From a virus, in the IMG/VR virus record IMGVR_UViG_3300011445_000548, positions 1-26,677 of that record: DNA of 26,677 nucleotides; one strand, written 5' to 3'. A program made the translations under genes and the position numbers. Position 1 is the first letter of the stretch. Each line of letters opens with the position of its first letter. Positions 1 to 8,725 of this stretch are shown here, piece by piece. Under the pieces are notes generated by a model. That model made no database searches and was not told the origin of the DNA. It saw nothing but the letters and a program-made list of their open reading frames with translations.

Positions 1-841
1 AGTCATCATCACTACTAGAGCTTGATTTTGTAGTTCCTAAAAATCTACCCCAACAAAGATCACTTGGTTTAAGGAAATTACGATTGCCAACATCTTGAGC
101 TATAGCAGAAGCAACTGGTTCACCACCAGCTAAAGCAGCATCAGGTTCCCATGAATCACTATAGAAATTCCAAATAGAAACTTCAACAGCACAACCTACG
201 TCCATCCAATCATGCGCCCTCATTAGCATTAATGGTTTGAATTTTACATCATCTTTAGCTAAATAAGTTCGCAATACCCATATTCTTTGAGTAGTTGTAT
301 CTGGTTCTGAAACGCATACAAAATGCCCTTTATTATCACGATCTGAAAAAGTTTCAACTGCAAGAATAGTATCGCTACCCCCAACAAAAGCGCCAAAGAA
401 TTGCACCTTATCTCCAAATTGTGGCACTACTGAACCAGTATTAAATAATGTATAATGCACTAATCTTGGGGTATCATCACCAACGATAAAACAATCTAAT
501 TTCGAGCCAGTCTTTAATGGGAACGGTCCATTAGTGCAGAATATAGGTGATTCCCCTTCACCACTAAAATCGGCCGTAGCTATATACGGTAAAAATTCAT
601 GCCCATTGAATATTAAAGGAAATACAGAGTATGGCGGTATATCGTAAGTAAGATATTGATCGAATTTTACGTTGATAGTCCCAATATACGGACGATCTGG
701 AAGAATTGTATTTCCTAAATAATTTCTCTCCTGCATTGACCCGCTCGTTAGTCCACGGAGCATATTCAATATGACATTCATCTCTTGAAAATTCAAGAGT
801 TGATTATCTATTGTTCGATCACGAATGCTATCAATATTCAT
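1..841 (-). CDS. Distal tail/virion protein, 3' end outside window
   Basis: An open frame runs from an ATG at 841-839 to the window edge without a stop (280 codons seen). It starts MNIDSIRDRTIDNQLLNFQE and a weak GGGAA Shine-Dalgarno lies about 11 bases upstream. I do not recognise a family. The visible part is rich in aromatic and beta-type stretches with no signal peptide or membrane segment. It reaches a Ser/Asp run (SSSSSDDD) at the window edge. Its place, last in a tape measure-then-tail gene series and 6 bases after the previous stop, suggests a baseplate or tail-tip component; that is inference from order only. Confidence 0.7.
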   Translation of the reverse strand, partial: MNIDSIRDRTIDNQLLNFQEMNVILNMLRGLTSGSMQERNYLGNTILPDRPYIGTINVKFDQYLTYDIPPYSVFPLIFNGHEFLPYIATADFSGEGESPIFCTNGPFPLKTGSKLDCFIVGDDTPRLVHYTLFNTGSVVPQFGDKVQFFGAFVGGSDTILAVETFSDRDNKGHFVCVSEPDTTTQRIWVLRTYLAKDDVKFKPLMLMRAHDWMDVGCAVEVSIWNFYSDSWEPDAALAGGEPVASAIAQDVGNRNFLKPSDLCWGRFLGTTKSSSSSDDD

Positions 842-847
842 AATATA

Positions 848-1816
848 TTATTCCCAATATGCTTTATGATCGACAGCAGGAAACGGAATCACATTAGCAT
901 ATGGAGGTTCACTATCAATCATATGATAATATCCAGCTTCTGCGGCTTTAGGGGTATTCCTCCAAAACCTTTCCCATCCATCTTCTCTATACTCATATTG
1001 AAGTCTTAAAGTTAAAGTAGTTCTACCACTTCTTTCATATCTTTTAGGAAGCGGTGGAGTTGGAGTTGGTGGTGGTCCAGAAGGATTTTCGTCTCTGTAA
1101 CTACGAAATGAAAATAACGGTGTTGCAGTTATAGAACGTAATTTAAGCGTTAAAGCTGGAAAATCACGATCAAGGATAAAAGAATGTAATGCGCTGTCAT
1201 TAACCGTACCTTCAACAGCTACATTAGAAAGATCACAGCACCATCCTTCAATAGTTTTAACAATTGTTTCACCAATTCCAAATTTAACCGGCGCTTCATT
1301 AAAGGTTAATGAAGGCGCAGCTGCACCCTCAGTCAGTGTTACTGCACTACTGGAATTTTTACCCCATTTAAGCAATAAATGATTCATTGGCTGAGTTTCA
1401 ACACGATGCTGAATCTCATCTTCAACATATATTTCTTCATCATTATTGTTCAAAAAATACAATCCTTTTCTCGCCATATACACTACATCAAATATGGCAA
1501 AATGCTTATACTCAAACTTTTGTTTAGATGAGTCAGTAAGTGCGTCACCCTTATCATTAATCAATTGAATCGAAACCGCTGTAGCATCACTAATAGCTTT
1601 ATCAAAAACAGTTGGATGTGGCCACGGTTGCGGTTTACCCAATAATTCACTAACTACTCTTGAATATTGATTCCACGGACAAGCTAATCTAGCTCGAAAT
1701 GTCGGATTTCCACTAAGAATATTATGTGATTCATCATGTGATCCGTGAATTTCAGTTACTTCATCATCATCAGATGATGAGCTACCAAAAGTTGGATTAG
1801 GAATCCATATTGACAT
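848..1816 (-). CDS. Putative tail/baseplate protein, 322 aa
   Basis: The ATG overlaps the stop of the preceding gene by one base (TAATG), which implies translational coupling; an AGGAG lies about 11 bases upstream. The product has an N-terminal Ser/Asp linker (GSSSSDDDEVTE, residues 12-23) and a proline-rich linker (SGPPPTPTPPLPK) near residue 250 that separates a large N-terminal part from a C-terminal tail ending in AYWE. No catalytic motif, signal peptide or membrane helix is visible. I do not recognise the family. Position after the tape measure gene argues for a distal tail or baseplate protein. Confidence 0.75.
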   Translation of the reverse strand: MSIWIPNPTFGSSSSDDDEVTEIHGSHDESHNILSGNPTFRARLACPWNQYSRVVSELLGKPQPWPHPTVFDKAISDATAVSIQLINDKGDALTDSSKQKFEYKHFAIFDVVYMARKGLYFLNNNDEEIYVEDEIQHRVETQPMNHLLLKWGKNSSSAVTLTEGAAAPSLTFNEAPVKFGIGETIVKTIEGWCCDLSNVAVEGTVNDSALHSFILDRDFPALTLKLRSITATPLFSFRSYRDENPSGPPPTPTPPLPKRYERSGRTTLTLRLQYEYREDGWERFWRNTPKAAEAGYYHMIDSEPPYANVIPFPAVDHKAYWE

Positions 1817-2691
1817 TATTGTGCGGCTCCTAAGGAAACAGTAGCGGAAACTATTTCAGCAGTTTCAATATTCGTAAGTAAATTGCTTAGTCCAAGAACG
1901 TGCATCTTTGGAGGCTCAATTACTATAAGTGGATCGGGTCCAAAATGGAATCTATATAAGTTAGACTTCCGCATAGTACCTTCATAATTGATTTTATCAT
2001 ACCAATAATTAAAATCACCTTCTATCTCTAATTCAGCAGTCCAATCTCTTGTTCCATCTCCATTCGCAAATCTTGGATAAGACTTAGTGTCTATAAAGTC
2101 TAACATTTCTCTTTGAAATGTTAATACAGCTCTTTTAACATGATGCAGTATTAAATCATGGTAGAGCACGTCATCTGTTTCTATAGTTTTATCACATTGA
2201 CGAACAAAGCACTCTTGCTTAAATTTTTCAATTAATGATTCGGCTGAATCATCTTCTTCAAAAAAATATTTATCGTACTCGGCGTTACTATCATTTTCTG
2301 TAAAATCTACGAAATCGGCAGTCCATGAAAATGGTGGTGATTGCTGTCCTACGCGATAATCAAGCACATACTGAAATTTCTGCAATCTGGCTTTAACGCC
2401 AATAGAATGCAATTTATTCGTAACTAAATCAAACCAACCAATACGACCTTCAACTAAACCTTCTGTAGAAAAAGCAGGTGAATAATTAAATCCATATATG
2501 CTTAAAGTCTCACTAACTGGCATACCTGATCTAACAAAATTTGGGAATGATTTAGCTGTTCTATACATTGTCCTATTTTTAGTAACATTTAATTCCCAAC
2601 TACCTATTGGTAGCACGCTAATGGTGCTGTCCTCAAGATTATATTTAATAAAGTAGCCAAACTTACCGCTTCTAGGAAGCATCTCTGCCAT
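1816..2691 (-). CDS. Putative distal tail protein, 291 aa
   Basis: The first gene after the tape measure gene (10-base gap), the usual place of a distal tail protein in siphophages. The start has an AAAGG at a normal distance. The N-terminus (RSGKFGYFIKY from residue 7, then a conserved-looking W about 20 residues later) has the same layout as the protein at 5599-6507 (RSGRHGFVMEY from residue 11), so the two may share a tail-tube-like fold. The middle holds an acidic stretch (about residues 130-155). No enzyme motif is seen. The distal-tail assignment rests on gene order and this weak similarity. Confidence 0.7.
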   Translation of the reverse strand: MAEMLPRSGKFGYFIKYNLEDSTISVLPIGSWELNVTKNRTMYRTAKSFPNFVRSGMPVSETLSIYGFNYSPAFSTEGLVEGRIGWFDLVTNKLHSIGVKARLQKFQYVLDYRVGQQSPPFSWTADFVDFTENDSNAEYDKYFFEEDDSAESLIEKFKQECFVRQCDKTIETDDVLYHDLILHHVKRAVLTFQREMLDFIDTKSYPRFANGDGTRDWTAELEIEGDFNYWYDKINYEGTMRKSNLYRFHFGPDPLIVIEPPKMHVLGLSNLLTNIETAEIVSATVSLGAAQ

Positions 2692-2701
2692 AATTAAACC
2701 T

Positions 2702-4873
2702 TTAGAGAGAAGGTAACATTTTCAGATACCAAGGTAATGCCTCTGCCGACTTCTCTCTTGCTGCTCTTTCTCTTTCAATTTGAACCATTTCTTCTAATGT
2801 TTTCAACGAAGTTCTTGCTATTTCTAATTCTTCATTCTTACTCGTATCAAATGCAGCAGATTGAATTCTTTTCCATACTTCATAAGGGTCAGATTCAACA
2901 CCAACAGAACCTCCAAATACTTGTGCTCTTGCTGATTTTAAAGCTGATTCCATTTTTGGAAGTCTTGTTGCTTCTATTTCATCTTTCATCTCCATAAACT
3001 CGTCTACCCAACCTTGCAACCCAAAAGTAATATCGGCACCCATAGGTGGGCCAAATCGTTTACTTTGACCAGTCGCTAATTTTTGTATTTGTGTAAATGT
3101 AGCTTCTTTTATCGCACCCCATGTTTCATTCAATCCAACTCCAGTAAGTCCTGATGATGATAAATCTTCTTGTCGTCTGCGTAATCCAATTTCTCTTACA
3201 TTCAATGCACCAAAACCAGCAAAAGCTTCTATTGCTTGTTGTCTAGATTCAATAAGCTTTAACGATTTAGGCACAAATCCTAAGGTTCTTGCAGCACCTT
3301 CTGTTCGTTGAGCAAAACCGTCCAGCATTCGTATTGCTTCACCAAGTGCTGTAGTAAACCCAACTATTCCAGCAGCCATTTTACCACCGGACATTGCAGC
3401 AAAACCAACATTCAATAATGGAAATCCCATCGGACCAAGTAATCCAAGACCGGCACCAGCAGCAGATAATGCAATATTAGCAAAATTTCTTTTCTGATCT
3501 TGTGCAGTTCTATTTGCATTTTGCTGAATATTTCTTCTAGCTCGTCGTCTAGCTAGAATTGCTTCTCTCCTCATCCATCCTGTAGTAGTTTTAATTATTT
3601 CGGTATACGCATCTATCTGATCGTTAGAGCTGAGTAGCTGAACATCACGAAGTCTAGAATTAAAATCAGCCTTACGCTGCGTTCTACCTTTCGTAGCTCT
3701 AGTCTTTTCAAGACTACGCAATAAAGCTTTCGCTTGTTCTGGCATTCCAAGTCCATCAGCAATATGCTTTTGAACTATATCAATTGCATCATTAATTTCT
3801 CTACCAGTGATATCAACCTTCGTAGCAGCAAATTGCTTTTGTGCTAAGCTACCTCTTACTGCTTTAAATTTAAGACCTAATCTTTTCAGCAAAAGATTTG
3901 CATCACCAATTAAAGCGCCTTCTTCTTTTTTATAATCTTTTACAAATTTAATCCCACTAATCGGATCAAGTGACTGTGCGTGCGAACGTACACTAGCAAA
4001 TTCTTTTTTTGCTTCTGCTAATGCTTTATTATCAGCAGTTTGAATCGCATTCGCTTCTTGAATCCTAAGCTTTCTTAAAGCTGCTCGCGCAGGCCTAAAT
4101 TGCCTATGCTTAACTGCAAAATCTTTAACCATCGAAATTTGTTCAGGAATATCCCTCCCTGTCATTTCAACTTTTAACGACTGCCATTCTTCCTTTCTTG
4201 CAGCGAGTTTTTCCGATGAGAATCTCTTTTTAACCTCTGCTCGAATCTCATCGGCTTCTTTCACTAAGTCTGCATTATTCTTTACAAACCTATTAATTAC
4301 TTTAGTAACACCACTAGGATCGGTCATCCCAGCAATTTTTGCGCGTAAACCAGCAAGTTTCTCAACATTCAATTCCTTATTGATCTTATTAAGCCTAAAT
4401 TTTAATTCATTATTCACATCCTTGAATCCAGCAGTAAAGAACTTTTCAATTTCTGCCTTTTGAACATCTTTTTCTTGATATTTAATCTTCTGCTTTAATT
4501 CGCGAATTCTTTGTGCATCCTCACTAAGCACCTTTTTTGTAGTCTCACGAAGTTCCTTAACAGAAAGACGATATCCTCGATCTATATCCTCAAGAGTAGC
4601 TTTTCCAGTTTCTTTACTTCTATGAGGAACTTTTTTCGCAAACGTCTCAAGGGAAAATAAATACTTCTTACCTCCAATTTCTTCTACTCTTTGTAATTGA
4701 ACAGATGGCTTACCCGGTATCTTTCCTTCTGCTTTAGCTCCTGCAAAATGTAATGGCAAAGTCTTAGTAAGCTCTGCATGAGCTTGCTTTTTCATTTCAC
4801 CCATGATGCGCTTTACCTCATTTTGAGGTAAAGCCATCGAAATTTGCCATCTGATTTTATCGTCGGCTGCCAT
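2702..4873 (-). CDS. Tail tape measure protein, 723 aa
   Basis: It sets tail length by spanning the tail tube during assembly. Evidence: it is the longest protein in the tail block, lies directly after two small overlapping genes in the tail-chaperone position, is mostly charged helix in its first 460 residues, and has one hydrophobic Gly/Ala-rich block at about 466-515 (ALSAAGAGLGLLGPMGF and following), all typical of tape measures. Residues 175-447 look like five degenerate helical repeats of about 55-60 residues; copies 2 and 4 carry EMTGRDI and DITGREI at matching places. The start ATG has AGGA eight bases upstream. No lysozyme or peptidase domain is visible. Confidence 0.85.
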   Translation of the reverse strand: MAADDKIRWQISMALPQNEVKRIMGEMKKQAHAELTKTLPLHFAGAKAEGKIPGKPSVQLQRVEEIGGKKYLFSLETFAKKVPHRSKETGKATLEDIDRGYRLSVKELRETTKKVLSEDAQRIRELKQKIKYQEKDVQKAEIEKFFTAGFKDVNNELKFRLNKINKELNVEKLAGLRAKIAGMTDPSGVTKVINRFVKNNADLVKEADEIRAEVKKRFSSEKLAARKEEWQSLKVEMTGRDIPEQISMVKDFAVKHRQFRPARAALRKLRIQEANAIQTADNKALAEAKKEFASVRSHAQSLDPISGIKFVKDYKKEEGALIGDANLLLKRLGLKFKAVRGSLAQKQFAATKVDITGREINDAIDIVQKHIADGLGMPEQAKALLRSLEKTRATKGRTQRKADFNSRLRDVQLLSSNDQIDAYTEIIKTTTGWMRREAILARRRARRNIQQNANRTAQDQKRNFANIALSAAGAGLGLLGPMGFPLLNVGFAAMSGGKMAAGIVGFTTALGEAIRMLDGFAQRTEGAARTLGFVPKSLKLIESRQQAIEAFAGFGALNVREIGLRRRQEDLSSSGLTGVGLNETWGAIKEATFTQIQKLATGQSKRFGPPMGADITFGLQGWVDEFMEMKDEIEATRLPKMESALKSARAQVFGGSVGVESDPYEVWKRIQSAAFDTSKNEELEIARTSLKTLEEMVQIERERAAREKSAEALPWYLKMLPSL

Positions 4874-4886
4874 TCGTATTTCCTAA

Positions 4887-5069
4887 TTACAGCTTTCTAC
4901 TTGCTTGCCAAGCTTCAAATTCTTCAGTTGTAGAAAACTTCTGAATTTTCGATCCACGATAAAGGACATACTGCCGATGATGATTCATATCCGCAATTTC
5001 ATCGAAAGTAAGTCCTTTTTCGGTAAGCACCAAATACATATCCTCGCTATCCACTTTTCGAGTTCCCAT
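4887..5069 (-). CDS. Small tail-assembly-chaperone-position protein, 60 aa
   Basis: A 60-residue protein whose start overlaps the end of the 173-aa gene by 23 bases in another frame and which ends 13 bases before the tape measure gene. This is the place of the T part of the lambda gpG/gpGT tail chaperone pair. AGGAGG lies eight bases before the ATG, so it can be made by independent initiation. The frame is also open for ten codons upstream of the ATG, so a +1 or -2 shift could fuse it to the upstream protein; I see no classical -1 slippery heptamer. Sequence alone does not show a domain. Confidence 0.7.
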   Translation of the reverse strand: MGTRKVDSEDMYLVLTEKGLTFDEIADMNHHRQYVLYRGSKIQKFSTTEEFEAWQASRKL

Positions 5070-5568
5070 CAGGAGTTCCTCCTGTATTTTCTTCCTTTAC
5101 TCTTTTCGGGTAAAATCGCCCGTAAATCTTATCAATTTCAACAACAGTCTTATCTACATCTTTCCGCGCTTCTTTATCAAACTCTTTAAACTTCAAAGTT
5201 GGATGACGTTTACGACAAAATTGAAATCCTAACCGAATCATACCTTCACTCGTCATCATAAAATTCCAACCTTCATCACTACCCCATCCGATACTAGTTG
5301 CAGAAAGAAGTGCAGTTTCGATCATTTCCTTTCTTCGATTCAATGCAGAAGATCGCTCACGATCATTACTTGCTTCTTCAACAGCAAGATCAGCAGCTTC
5401 ATATGCCATGTTAATATACTTAGATTTAATCCACTGATCTAAATCTCCAAAATCTCGATCAGTAAGCATTGAAGCATAAAATACTTCATCACCTACCTTA
5501 AATTCAATTGCAGCGTCAAAAAGTTTTGAATCGTTTGCAGAAAGAGATGGAACATTTTTCTCAGACAT
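5047..5568 (-). CDS. Putative tail assembly chaperone (gpG-like position), 173 aa
   Basis: A soluble acidic helical protein located between the probable tail tube gene and the tape measure gene, where siphophages keep tail assembly chaperones that coat the tape measure before polymerisation. It starts MSEKNVPSLSANDSKLFDAA and contains W and charged helices but no recognisable enzyme motif. The leader before the ATG is GGGGG then TCTGCACAA, one of several copies of a repeated word near starts in this window. The last codons overlap the following 60-aa gene. Family is inferred from order, not from a signature motif. Confidence 0.75.
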   Translation of the reverse strand: MSEKNVPSLSANDSKLFDAAIEFKVGDEVFYASMLTDRDFGDLDQWIKSKYINMAYEAADLAVEEASNDRERSSALNRRKEMIETALLSATSIGWGSDEGWNFMMTSEGMIRLGFQFCRKRHPTLKFKEFDKEARKDVDKTVVEIDKIYGRFYPKRVKEENTGGTPDGNSKSG

Positions 5569-5578
5569 TTGTGCAGAC
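5569..5578 (-). promoter_or_regulatory. GTCTGCACAA word before a start codon
   Basis: Minus-strand GTCTGCACAA lies directly against the ATG of the 173-aa chaperone-position gene, preceded by a G-run that can act as Shine-Dalgarno. Same word as at 19256-19265 and, in different contexts, 22575-22584 and 18056-18065. Confidence 0.4.
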
Positions 5579-5598
5579 CCCCAACTAGACCAAAAGAA

Positions 5599-6507
5599 TT
5601 AAGAAGAACCAATTTGATACGGCCAAACTTGTCTCAAGTTTGGATCAAGAATTACTCCAAGTTCAGGATCAACGCAACAATTAATAGCTTGCATGTCAAA
5701 GCGACTTGTTTTCCCAATTACTGCACCATTTTCGATATCGACGAGATAATTGGTGACACCAGAATGATGACCCCATTTTAAATCCCAAGTCTTTCCAGCA
5801 GCATCAGTTGGAATCACAATATGATAGTCATCACCAATAATTGGAATCTTACAATTATTGTGATCCATAATATCTAAAGACCAATCAAGATTTCCGGCAA
5901 TTCGTTGCTTCTGACAAATCGTTGAACAATTTGAATACTCAATAAGATTTGGATTGAATGTGAGTGTTGCAGCATGAATGTTGCAAAAATCAAATTCAAC
6001 TTCATAGCAATCCCAAAACAACGGACACAGACATTGAAAATCTGGACAGTACAAAGCATCATCACATGGATCATCAAAATCAGGAATAAAGGTAGCTGCA
6101 CCTCTACTCATAAAATTAATCACCCAATCTGATCGACGTTCTTCATGTGTCCAACTCCAATTAATTGTTAATTCAGAAACAATTGCTGGAACACTGTACG
6201 CACAACCTGTAGTGCATGGTTGACCACTATCAGGTGCAGTATACCCAAGGAAAACAAAATTATCGCCAGCAAACAAAGGTGGAATTGATCCCCAACCTGC
6301 AAAACTTCCTTGATATTCAGGAATTCCTCTTTCTCGCTGAGTACCAAACCTTGTTCCAGAATAAACACGTAGCAATGGATTCGTAACTGTATCCAAAGTC
6401 CAATTACGAATACGTGACATTCTTTGATTTGTAACTGGAGCAGTATACTCCATCACAAATCCATGACGACCAGAACGTACTGGAGGAGGAGCTAAGCATA
6501 CTGCCAT
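5599..6507 (-). CDS. Probable major tail (tube) protein, 302 aa
   Basis: It lies between the tail terminator-like gene and the chaperone-position genes, exactly where siphophages encode the major tail tube protein. It begins MAVCLAPPPVRSGRHGFVMEY and is dominated by beta-type stretches. Cysteines are unusually frequent (for example DPCDDALYCPDFQCLCPLFW near the middle and NCSTIC later), which is odd for a cytoplasmically assembled protein. An AAGGA lies at a normal distance before the ATG. The N-terminal third resembles the 291-aa protein at 1816-2691. Tube function is inferred mainly from gene order. Confidence 0.7.
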   Translation of the reverse strand: MAVCLAPPPVRSGRHGFVMEYTAPVTNQRMSRIRNWTLDTVTNPLLRVYSGTRFGTQRERGIPEYQGSFAGWGSIPPLFAGDNFVFLGYTAPDSGQPCTTGCAYSVPAIVSELTINWSWTHEERRSDWVINFMSRGAATFIPDFDDPCDDALYCPDFQCLCPLFWDCYEVEFDFCNIHAATLTFNPNLIEYSNCSTICQKQRIAGNLDWSLDIMDHNNCKIPIIGDDYHIVIPTDAAGKTWDLKWGHHSGVTNYLVDIENGAVIGKTSRFDMQAINCCVDPELGVILDPNLRQVWPYQIGSS

Positions 6508-6531
6508 ATTAATGTCCTTATTTGGAAAGTG

Positions 6532-7050
6532 CTAAGGTAATGGGTCTAAACGAAGTAAACGAGTTTGAAATTCCATTTCAACGTCAATTGAAAGCATTGC
6601 TGCCCATCCTTCTACATTTTTATTCAATTCTCGCATCATTGTTCCAATTTCAGCACCAGTAAATATTAAATTCACTACAAATGGACAATCTTTCCATTTT
6701 AATGGTGCTAGTGTTGTTTCCCAATCAACTAAACATCTCATCAATTCAAATTCCATCCAATGAAACCTTGCGTTTTCCAAATCGCCAGTAGAAAGCGCCC
6801 ATGCGTATGATTTTCTAAATTTTGTAGTTGAACACGATGATATTAATTCATGCGTTCCACCAGTGATAAGTAGTGTTAATTCAGGCGTATCAGATTCAAC
6901 ATTTTCTTCCTTTGGAAGTGTCTCATTTCCATATTTAATACGATTTCCAGGAGGAATGTACTCTTTTAATTTTTGATTACGTTCAATCATTACCCATAGA
7001 GCATCATACACCATTGAAAATGGATCAAGATGTTCTTCTGAAAATTTCAT
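6532..7050 (-). CDS. Putative tail terminator / neck protein, 172 aa
   Basis: A mixed alpha/beta protein with an N-terminal helix (DPFSMVYDALWVMIERNQ) like the first helix of minor tail/tail terminator proteins, followed by beta stretches. Its ATG overlaps the TGA of the preceding gene as ATGA, and AAGGG lies eight bases upstream, so translation is coupled. It sits between the gpG/gp10-like completion protein and the tail tube gene, the usual place of a terminator that caps the tail tube. Family membership is inferred from order and general fold; no diagnostic motif. Confidence 0.6.
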   Translation of the reverse strand: MKFSEEHLDPFSMVYDALWVMIERNQKLKEYIPPGNRIKYGNETLPKEENVESDTPELTLLITGGTHELISSCSTTKFRKSYAWALSTGDLENARFHWMEFELMRCLVDWETTLAPLKWKDCPFVVNLIFTGAEIGTMMRELNKNVEGWAAMLSIDVEMEFQTRLLRLDPLP

Positions 7051-7547
7051 TGTTTACCCTTTCTATTCATCCTTTTAACTACTTTTCTAAATTCTTTTCT
7101 AATATCTTCTGTCATTTGTCTTTTTGTCGCTCGATCAGGTGGAGCAACTGCATCTCTATTATCTACGGCATGATGCTCAACTAGCCATATCATTGATTCT
7201 GAACTTATTGAATGATCTGGTTCATCGCCATGATATCCAACCCAAATTCCGTCATCATCTTCTTTAATTGATAAATTATTTAATAAATCATCAGACTCAC
7301 GTAAAATCCAATAAGGATTAATTGCTTCTGCTCTAGCTTCCTTTCGTAATATTGTAGTCTCTTTCAATTCTGGCCAATGTCCACCACCTGCTGAAAAAGC
7401 AACAAATCTTTTAGTCATCCATCTTAAATATCGTTCAGCAGCAGTACGTAAAAGAAGTGGACGATTCTTTTCTGCAAATCGCATTATATTAATAAACTCT
7501 GACACATCAGCAGTAACATCAATCCGAAGAAATATTTCTCCTGCCAT
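7047..7547 (-). CDS. Phage virion morphogenesis / head-tail completion protein (Mu gpG/HK97 gp10-like), 166 aa
   Basis: The layout fits the virion-morphogenesis family: an N-terminal beta/alpha part, then a segment with a Gly/Trp/Pro core (GGGHWPELKETTILRK, near residues 54-70) resembling the 'W-P-L-P-x-T-I-x-R-K' core of Mu gpG-type proteins, then ILRESDDLLNNLS matching the usual 'L-x-D-T-G-x-L-x-x-S' segment, and a basic C-terminal helix. It works at head-tail joining. The stop is TGA inside an ATGA overlap with the next gene. The start has only a weak Shine-Dalgarno and follows a terminator-like hairpin. Confidence 0.75.
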   Translation of the reverse strand: MAGEIFLRIDVTADVSEFINIMRFAEKNRPLLLRTAAERYLRWMTKRFVAFSAGGGHWPELKETTILRKEARAEAINPYWILRESDDLLNNLSIKEDDDGIWVGYHGDEPDHSISSESMIWLVEHHAVDNRDAVAPPDRATKRQMTEDIRKEFRKVVKRMNRKGKQ

Positions 7548-7560
7548 ACTTAAATTTCGC

Positions 7561-7602
7561 TAATAAAGAGGGGTGCAGGTACAGGCGAGAAACCTGCACC
7601 CC
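7561..7602 (-). terminator. Probable intrinsic terminator after the capsid gene
   Basis: A perfect 11-bp stem (GGGGTGCAGGT at 7570-7580, ACCTGCACCCC at 7592-7602) with an 11-base loop lies 34 bases after the capsid gene stop on the minus strand. It is followed by CTCTTTATTA, a short imperfect T tract, so it may attenuate between capsid and tail genes rather than stop fully. Confidence 0.6.
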
Positions 7603-7635
7603 CGCGACCATCCCGCCAGGGAAGCAAACAAACAA

Positions 7636-8670
7636 TTAAGCAGCAGCCCAAGTGCTCTTAATAACAACATCAGGTCGAGATGGAACAGGAAGAATGTTGT
7701 GTTGCGTGTAAAGTTGAATTCCAGTCTGATGAGGAAGGAATTCTTTACTTGCATACCAACGCTTTCCCTTCTTATTAATGAAAGGAATCATATCGGCAGG
7801 TGCCAATACTTCGATGAACAGATTGGGAATTCCGAACGGAACGTAATACGCTTCGTTCGTTGCAATGAATTTCGCGTCACCAATTTGACCACGGTAATTG
7901 ATGAAATAGATGTCTTGAAATTCAAAACCATTGTAACTTGCCGCTTTGTAGAATTGCGGACCAAGTTTATTCGTTCGGAAGAATTCACCAAACTTCCAAC
8001 GATCATACGCCGCGCGAACACTTGGATGCCCAATGACAGCATCAAAGTAATTATCACCACAGAATGCAACAATACCGCTAAACGATTGACTTCCGAGTTT
8101 ATCGGAAATTGTACGAATAACAGTATTCGTTGTCGTCACGAAAGAAACGTCAGTTGTCAACCAATTCACCGAAGTTTGGGACAAACCAAACTGAGTAAAG
8201 AAGTTGTAAATGACAGTGGTATTATCTGCGTCATAGACAATACCTTGAATTCCTTTCACACGACCGAATTCTTGCGTAACTTCGTGATCGTCTTTCATTC
8301 CTTCAAGTTGATCGTTCACATGCTCCGAAACTTCCATAAGTTCGTTGGAAGCAAATGCACGAACATTTTGAACATCATCAGCAAGAATGTTCTGATGATA
8401 AGGATAGTGAGGAATCTGAAACGGAACTGCGGAACGTGGCAATGTGGATCGAACATCTCCCATTGTTCCACGAGCGCTAGTTTTAATTAGCGCTAATTTC
8501 CCTTGTCGCTTTTCAATCCACGCAGTTGTAGTACGAATTGGATCTTCAGAATAAAGACCCATTTCACCAATCATTCGAGGCTTATAAGGCCCGGTTTGAA
8601 TTGCGACAGACAAACTCGACGCAGAAAATGCGTTGTTGTTGAAAATATCAAGCGTTGTTGACATCGGCAT
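7636..8670 (-). CDS. Major capsid protein (lambda gpE-like), 344 aa
   Basis: Forms the icosahedral shell. Length matches lambda gpE closely, and the layout fits the phage major capsid protein E family: N-terminal LDIFNNNAFSASSLSVAI, the 'T-T-x-W-I-E' strand (RTTTAWIEKRQGKLALI), the conserved PRSAVPFQIPHYPYHQNI segment, and a C-terminal part ending in IQLYTQHNILPVPSRPDVVI. The ATG at 8670 has CCGGAGA upstream; M3 is a close alternative. It follows the decoration protein gene, the same order as lambda D-E, and is followed by a hairpin. Assembled in the cytoplasm. Confidence 0.9.
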   Translation of the reverse strand: MPMSTTLDIFNNNAFSASSLSVAIQTGPYKPRMIGEMGLYSEDPIRTTTAWIEKRQGKLALIKTSARGTMGDVRSTLPRSAVPFQIPHYPYHQNILADDVQNVRAFASNELMEVSEHVNDQLEGMKDDHEVTQEFGRVKGIQGIVYDADNTTVIYNFFTQFGLSQTSVNWLTTDVSFVTTTNTVIRTISDKLGSQSFSGIVAFCGDNYFDAVIGHPSVRAAYDRWKFGEFFRTNKLGPQFYKAASYNGFEFQDIYFINYRGQIGDAKFIATNEAYYVPFGIPNLFIEVLAPADMIPFINKKGKRWYASKEFLPHQTGIQLYTQHNILPVPSRPDVVIKSTWAAA

Positions 8671-8725
8671 ATGAATTATCTCCGGTTAAGATGTGTAGCG
8701 AGAGAAGATTGCCCCGTGAGGATGA

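Noticed and set aside
7573-8490. A 305-codon open frame on the plus strand
   Set aside because: It is antisense to the well-supported major capsid gene, and its protein has no recognisable domain or ribosome site.
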